Source: Chloroflexia bacterium
GTDB lineage: Bacteria > Chloroflexota > Chloroflexia > Thermomicrobiales > UBA6265
Reading direction: 5' to 3'
DNA: 6,151 bases
Assembly (NCBI GenBank): GCA_013696265.1
Contig: JACCYX010000328.1
Location: 1-6,151 of the forward strand
Under the pieces are notes generated by a model. The model searched no databases, was not told the DNA's origin, and was given only the letters and a program-made list of their open reading frames with translations. This document shows positions 4,377 to 6,151 of the stretch, one piece after another. Within the stretch, counting starts at the first letter, position 1, and the number at the start of each line of letters is the position of its first letter. Made by a program: the position numbers and the translations under genes.

Positions 4377-5959
4377 CCGGGGTTGAGATCGAGCGCGAGC
4401 GAGCTGCAACGGACGGCGAGCGGTCGAAGGCGGATCATCTCTCCGACTACCGCGAGCAGATCGAGGCCCAGCGCGATGCCGCCCGCGAAAAACAGGCCGG
4501 AAGAGGCAAGCGGAGCGCCTTCGACCGGGTGATCGCCCTGCTCGACGAGGGCTCGTTCACCGAACTCGACCCCTTCGTCCGGCACCGCGCCACGCAGTTC
4601 GGGATGGAGAAGTCGCAACCGTTCGGCGACGGGGTAGTGACGGGATTCGGTCAGATCGACGGCCGACAGGTGGCCGTTTTCTCGCAGGACTTCACCGTCT
4701 TCGGGGGTTCGCTCGGCGAGGCCTACGCCGAGAAGATGGTCAAGCTGATGGACCTCGCCGAACGCTACGGCTGCCCGATCATCGGCATCAACGATTCGGC
4801 CGGCGCCCGCATCCAGGAGGGTGTCGAGGGCCTGGCTGGCTACGGCGAGGTCTTCTTCCGCAACGTTCGGGCCTCGGGCGTCGTGCCCCAAATCTCGGTC
4901 ATCGCCGGACCCTGCGCCGGGGGGGCGGTCTATTCCCCGGCGATGACCGACTTCATCTTCATGGTCGAAGGCATCGGCCAGATGTTCATCACAGGGCCCG
5001 ACGTGATCAAGACCGTGACCGGCGAAACGGTCACAATGGAGGCGCTCGGCGGCGCGGCGACCCACGCCCAGACCAGCGGCGTCGCCCACTTCACCGCCAC
5101 CGACGAGGTCGACCTCAACGAGCAGGTGCGTCACCTCCTCAGCTTCCTGCCGTCGAACAACCTCGACGATGCGCCCTACTTCACCCCGGACGACGACCCG
5201 GTACGGGAAGCGCCGGAGCTGGACGACCTGGTTCCGGAGACGAACACCCGGCCTTACGATATGCACGATGTGCTGGGGGCGATCCTGGACGACGGCGAAT
5301 TCTTCGAGGTCCAGCCCCGGCACGCGGCCAACATCATCGCCGGCTTCGGGCGGCTCGACGGCCACGCCGTCGGCATCGTCGCCAACCAGCCGAAGGTGCT
5401 GGCCGGGACGCTCGACATCGCCGCTAGCATCAAGGGGGCCCGGTTCATCCGCACCTGCGATGCCTACAATATCCCGCTCGTGACCTTCGTCGATGTGCCC
5501 GGCTTCCTGCCCGGAGCCGACCAGGAGTACAACGGGATCATTCGCCATGGCTCGAAGCTGCTGTATGCCTACGCCGAAGCCACCGTGCCCAAGATCACGG
5601 TGATCACGCGCAAAGCGTACGGCGGAGCCTACGTGGTGATGTGCTCCAAGCACATCGGCGCCGATTTCAACGTCGCCTGGCCGACGGCCGAGATCGCGGT
5701 GATGGGCCCGGAGGCCGCGGTCGGCCTCATCTTCCGGCGCGACCTCTCACACGCGGACGACCCGACGGTGCGGCGCCGCGAGCTGGTGCGTGAGTACGAG
5801 GACCTTTTCGCCAGTCCCTATCAGGCGGCTTCCCGCGGCTACATCGACGACGTCATCGAACCCCGGCGAACGCGCCCCTGGCTGATCCAGGCGCTGGCCC
5901 TGGCGCGGGCGAAACGCGCCGCGACACCGCGCCGCAAGCACGGCAACATCCCCCTGTGA
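4349..5959 (+). CDS. Acyl-CoA carboxylase beta subunit (carboxyltransferase)
   Basis: A complete 536-residue PccB/AccD-type carboxyltransferase. It moves the carboxyl group from carboxybiotin to a short acyl-CoA, giving methylmalonyl- or malonyl-CoA, in a cytoplasmic complex with a biotin carboxylase/carrier subunit. The N-terminal half shows DPFVRHRATQFG (75-86), FGGSLGEAYAEKM (118-130), NDSAGARIQEGV (148-159) and the first oxyanion loop GPCAGGAVYSPA (187-198). The C-terminal half shows VDVPGFLPGADQEYNG (381-396), the second oxyanion loop RKAYGGAYVVM (421-431) and AWPTAEIAVMG (443-453), and it ends in the family tail KHGNIPL. Val429 falls at the position of the specificity residue Asp422 of Streptomyces coelicolor PccB. 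ATG 4349 has GGGAG six bases upstream; ATG 4373 (528 residues) is an alternative with AGGGG at ten bases. It overlaps the next gene by four bases. Family certain; acetyl versus propionyl preference unresolved. Confidence 0.96.
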   Translation: MESRGQLHMTGVEIERERAATDGERSKADHLSDYREQIEAQRDAAREKQAGRGKRSAFDRVIALLDEGSFTELDPFVRHRATQFGMEKSQPFGDGVVTGFGQIDGRQVAVFSQDFTVFGGSLGEAYAEKMVKLMDLAERYGCPIIGINDSAGARIQEGVEGLAGYGEVFFRNVRASGVVPQISVIAGPCAGGAVYSPAMTDFIFMVEGIGQMFITGPDVIKTVTGETVTMEALGGAATHAQTSGVAHFTATDEVDLNEQVRHLLSFLPSNNLDDAPYFTPDDDPVREAPELDDLVPETNTRPYDMHDVLGAILDDGEFFEVQPRHAANIIAGFGRLDGHAVGIVANQPKVLAGTLDIAASIKGARFIRTCDAYNIPLVTFVDVPGFLPGADQEYNGIIRHGSKLLYAYAEATVPKITVITRKAYGGAYVVMCSKHIGADFNVAWPTAEIAVMGPEAAVGLIFRRDLSHADDPTVRRRELVREYEDLFASPYQAASRGYIDDVIEPRRTRPWLIQALALARAKRAATPRRKHGNIPL

Positions 5960-6151
5960 GCGATGCTGGACCGCCGAGCGACGCGGCTCTCCCGTGCCTC
6001 ACGATTTCGCCCACGCCGACCGAGACGGAGCTGGCGGCGATCGTGGCCGCGCTGGCGACATGCCTGATCGAGCGGGTTGAAGACCGGATTGCGGGGCCGC
6101 TCACCAGTCGTTGGGCGGCGGTGGGTCGGCGCGAGGCGATGCGCCCCATGC
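5956..6151 (+). CDS. Probable acyl-CoA carboxylase epsilon subunit, 5' part
   Basis: An open frame starts at GTG 5956, overlapping the TGA of the carboxylase gene as GTGA, and stays open to the window end (65 codons, partial). The product begins with a loose Ala/Pro/Asp-rich leader (SDAGPPSDAALP) and continues ISPTPTETELAAIVAAL, the P-T-x-x-E-L-A-A-[IL]-V-A-[AV]-L pattern of actinobacterial AccE/PccE epsilon subunits. A basic C-terminal part follows with S-R-W-A (Trp53), the conserved Trp region of these small proteins. Epsilon subunits bridge and stimulate the alpha/beta carboxylase complex. The four-base overlap directly after the beta subunit supports cotranslation and partnership. Third positions are GC-rich as expected for a real gene. 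Epsilon proteins diverge fast, so the assignment rests on motif plus location. No ribosome site other than within the upstream gene is needed. Confidence 0.65.
   Translation, partial: MSDAGPPSDAALPCLTISPTPTETELAAIVAALATCLIERVEDRIAGPLTSRWAAVGRREAMRPM

Noticed and set aside
4328..5653. Minus-strand frame of 441 codons
   Set aside because: Fully antisense to the acyl-CoA carboxylase gene, whose identity is certain; the composition (Val/Asp/Gly/His-rich) is that of a codon-register mirror.
5853..6149. Minus-strand frame of 98 codons at the window end
   Set aside because: Antisense to the carboxylase end and the epsilon-like frame, with shadow-like Arg/Ala/Ser composition and no motif.

Overview
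The window is GC-rich bacterial DNA with dense coding and no mobile element, CRISPR array, tRNA or rRNA that I can see. The mix of genes fits a high-GC, actinobacteria-like lineage. My best guess is Chloroflexota of the Thermomicrobia type: an acidic, Gly/Asp-rich DnaK tail, a secreted protein with an Ala/Thr/Pro linker after its signal, and an acyl-CoA carboxylase beta subunit followed by a small epsilon-like gene. This placement is inference from style, not from a marker comparison.

Layout. Positions 1-353 are the 3' end of dnaK, closed by a long hairpin terminator (378-424). Positions about 490-2474 hold a two-gene sugar-acid operon on the + strand. It begins with a promoter-like TTGACA box overlapped by a small palindrome and followed by three phased TTGCC repeats. 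Next comes an RraA/HMG-aldolase-like gene (575-1314) broken by a frameshift, then an intact acid-sugar dehydratase of the enolase superfamily (1332-2474). A convergent minus-strand gene (2539-3147, probably once starting at 3165) encodes a secreted protein of unknown family whose signal peptide is interrupted by an in-frame TAA. A divergent intergenic region of about 220-240 bases leads to a + strand DinB-like protein (3390-4040). After a 308-base stretch containing only a doubtful small ORF, an intact acyl-CoA carboxylase beta subunit (4349-5959) overlaps by four bases the start of a probable epsilon subunit gene (5956-end) that runs off the window.

How the genes work together. The dehydratase should turn an acid sugar into a 2-keto-3-deoxy acid. 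The RraA-like protein belongs to a family containing class II pyruvate aldolases and would be a natural next step, but it is disrupted here. The carboxylase pair would carboxylate a short acyl-CoA (acetyl- or propionyl-CoA) once joined by a biotin carboxylase/carrier subunit that lies outside the window. The DinB-like and secreted proteins have no evident link to either pathway.

I do not see a clear new multi-gene system. The most notable points are two independently broken genes within 2.6 kb (one by what looks like a 7-base deletion, one by a stop codon inside a Tat-like signal), a repeat array at the operon promoter, and a 15-bp motif that occurs on both sides of the secreted-protein gene.
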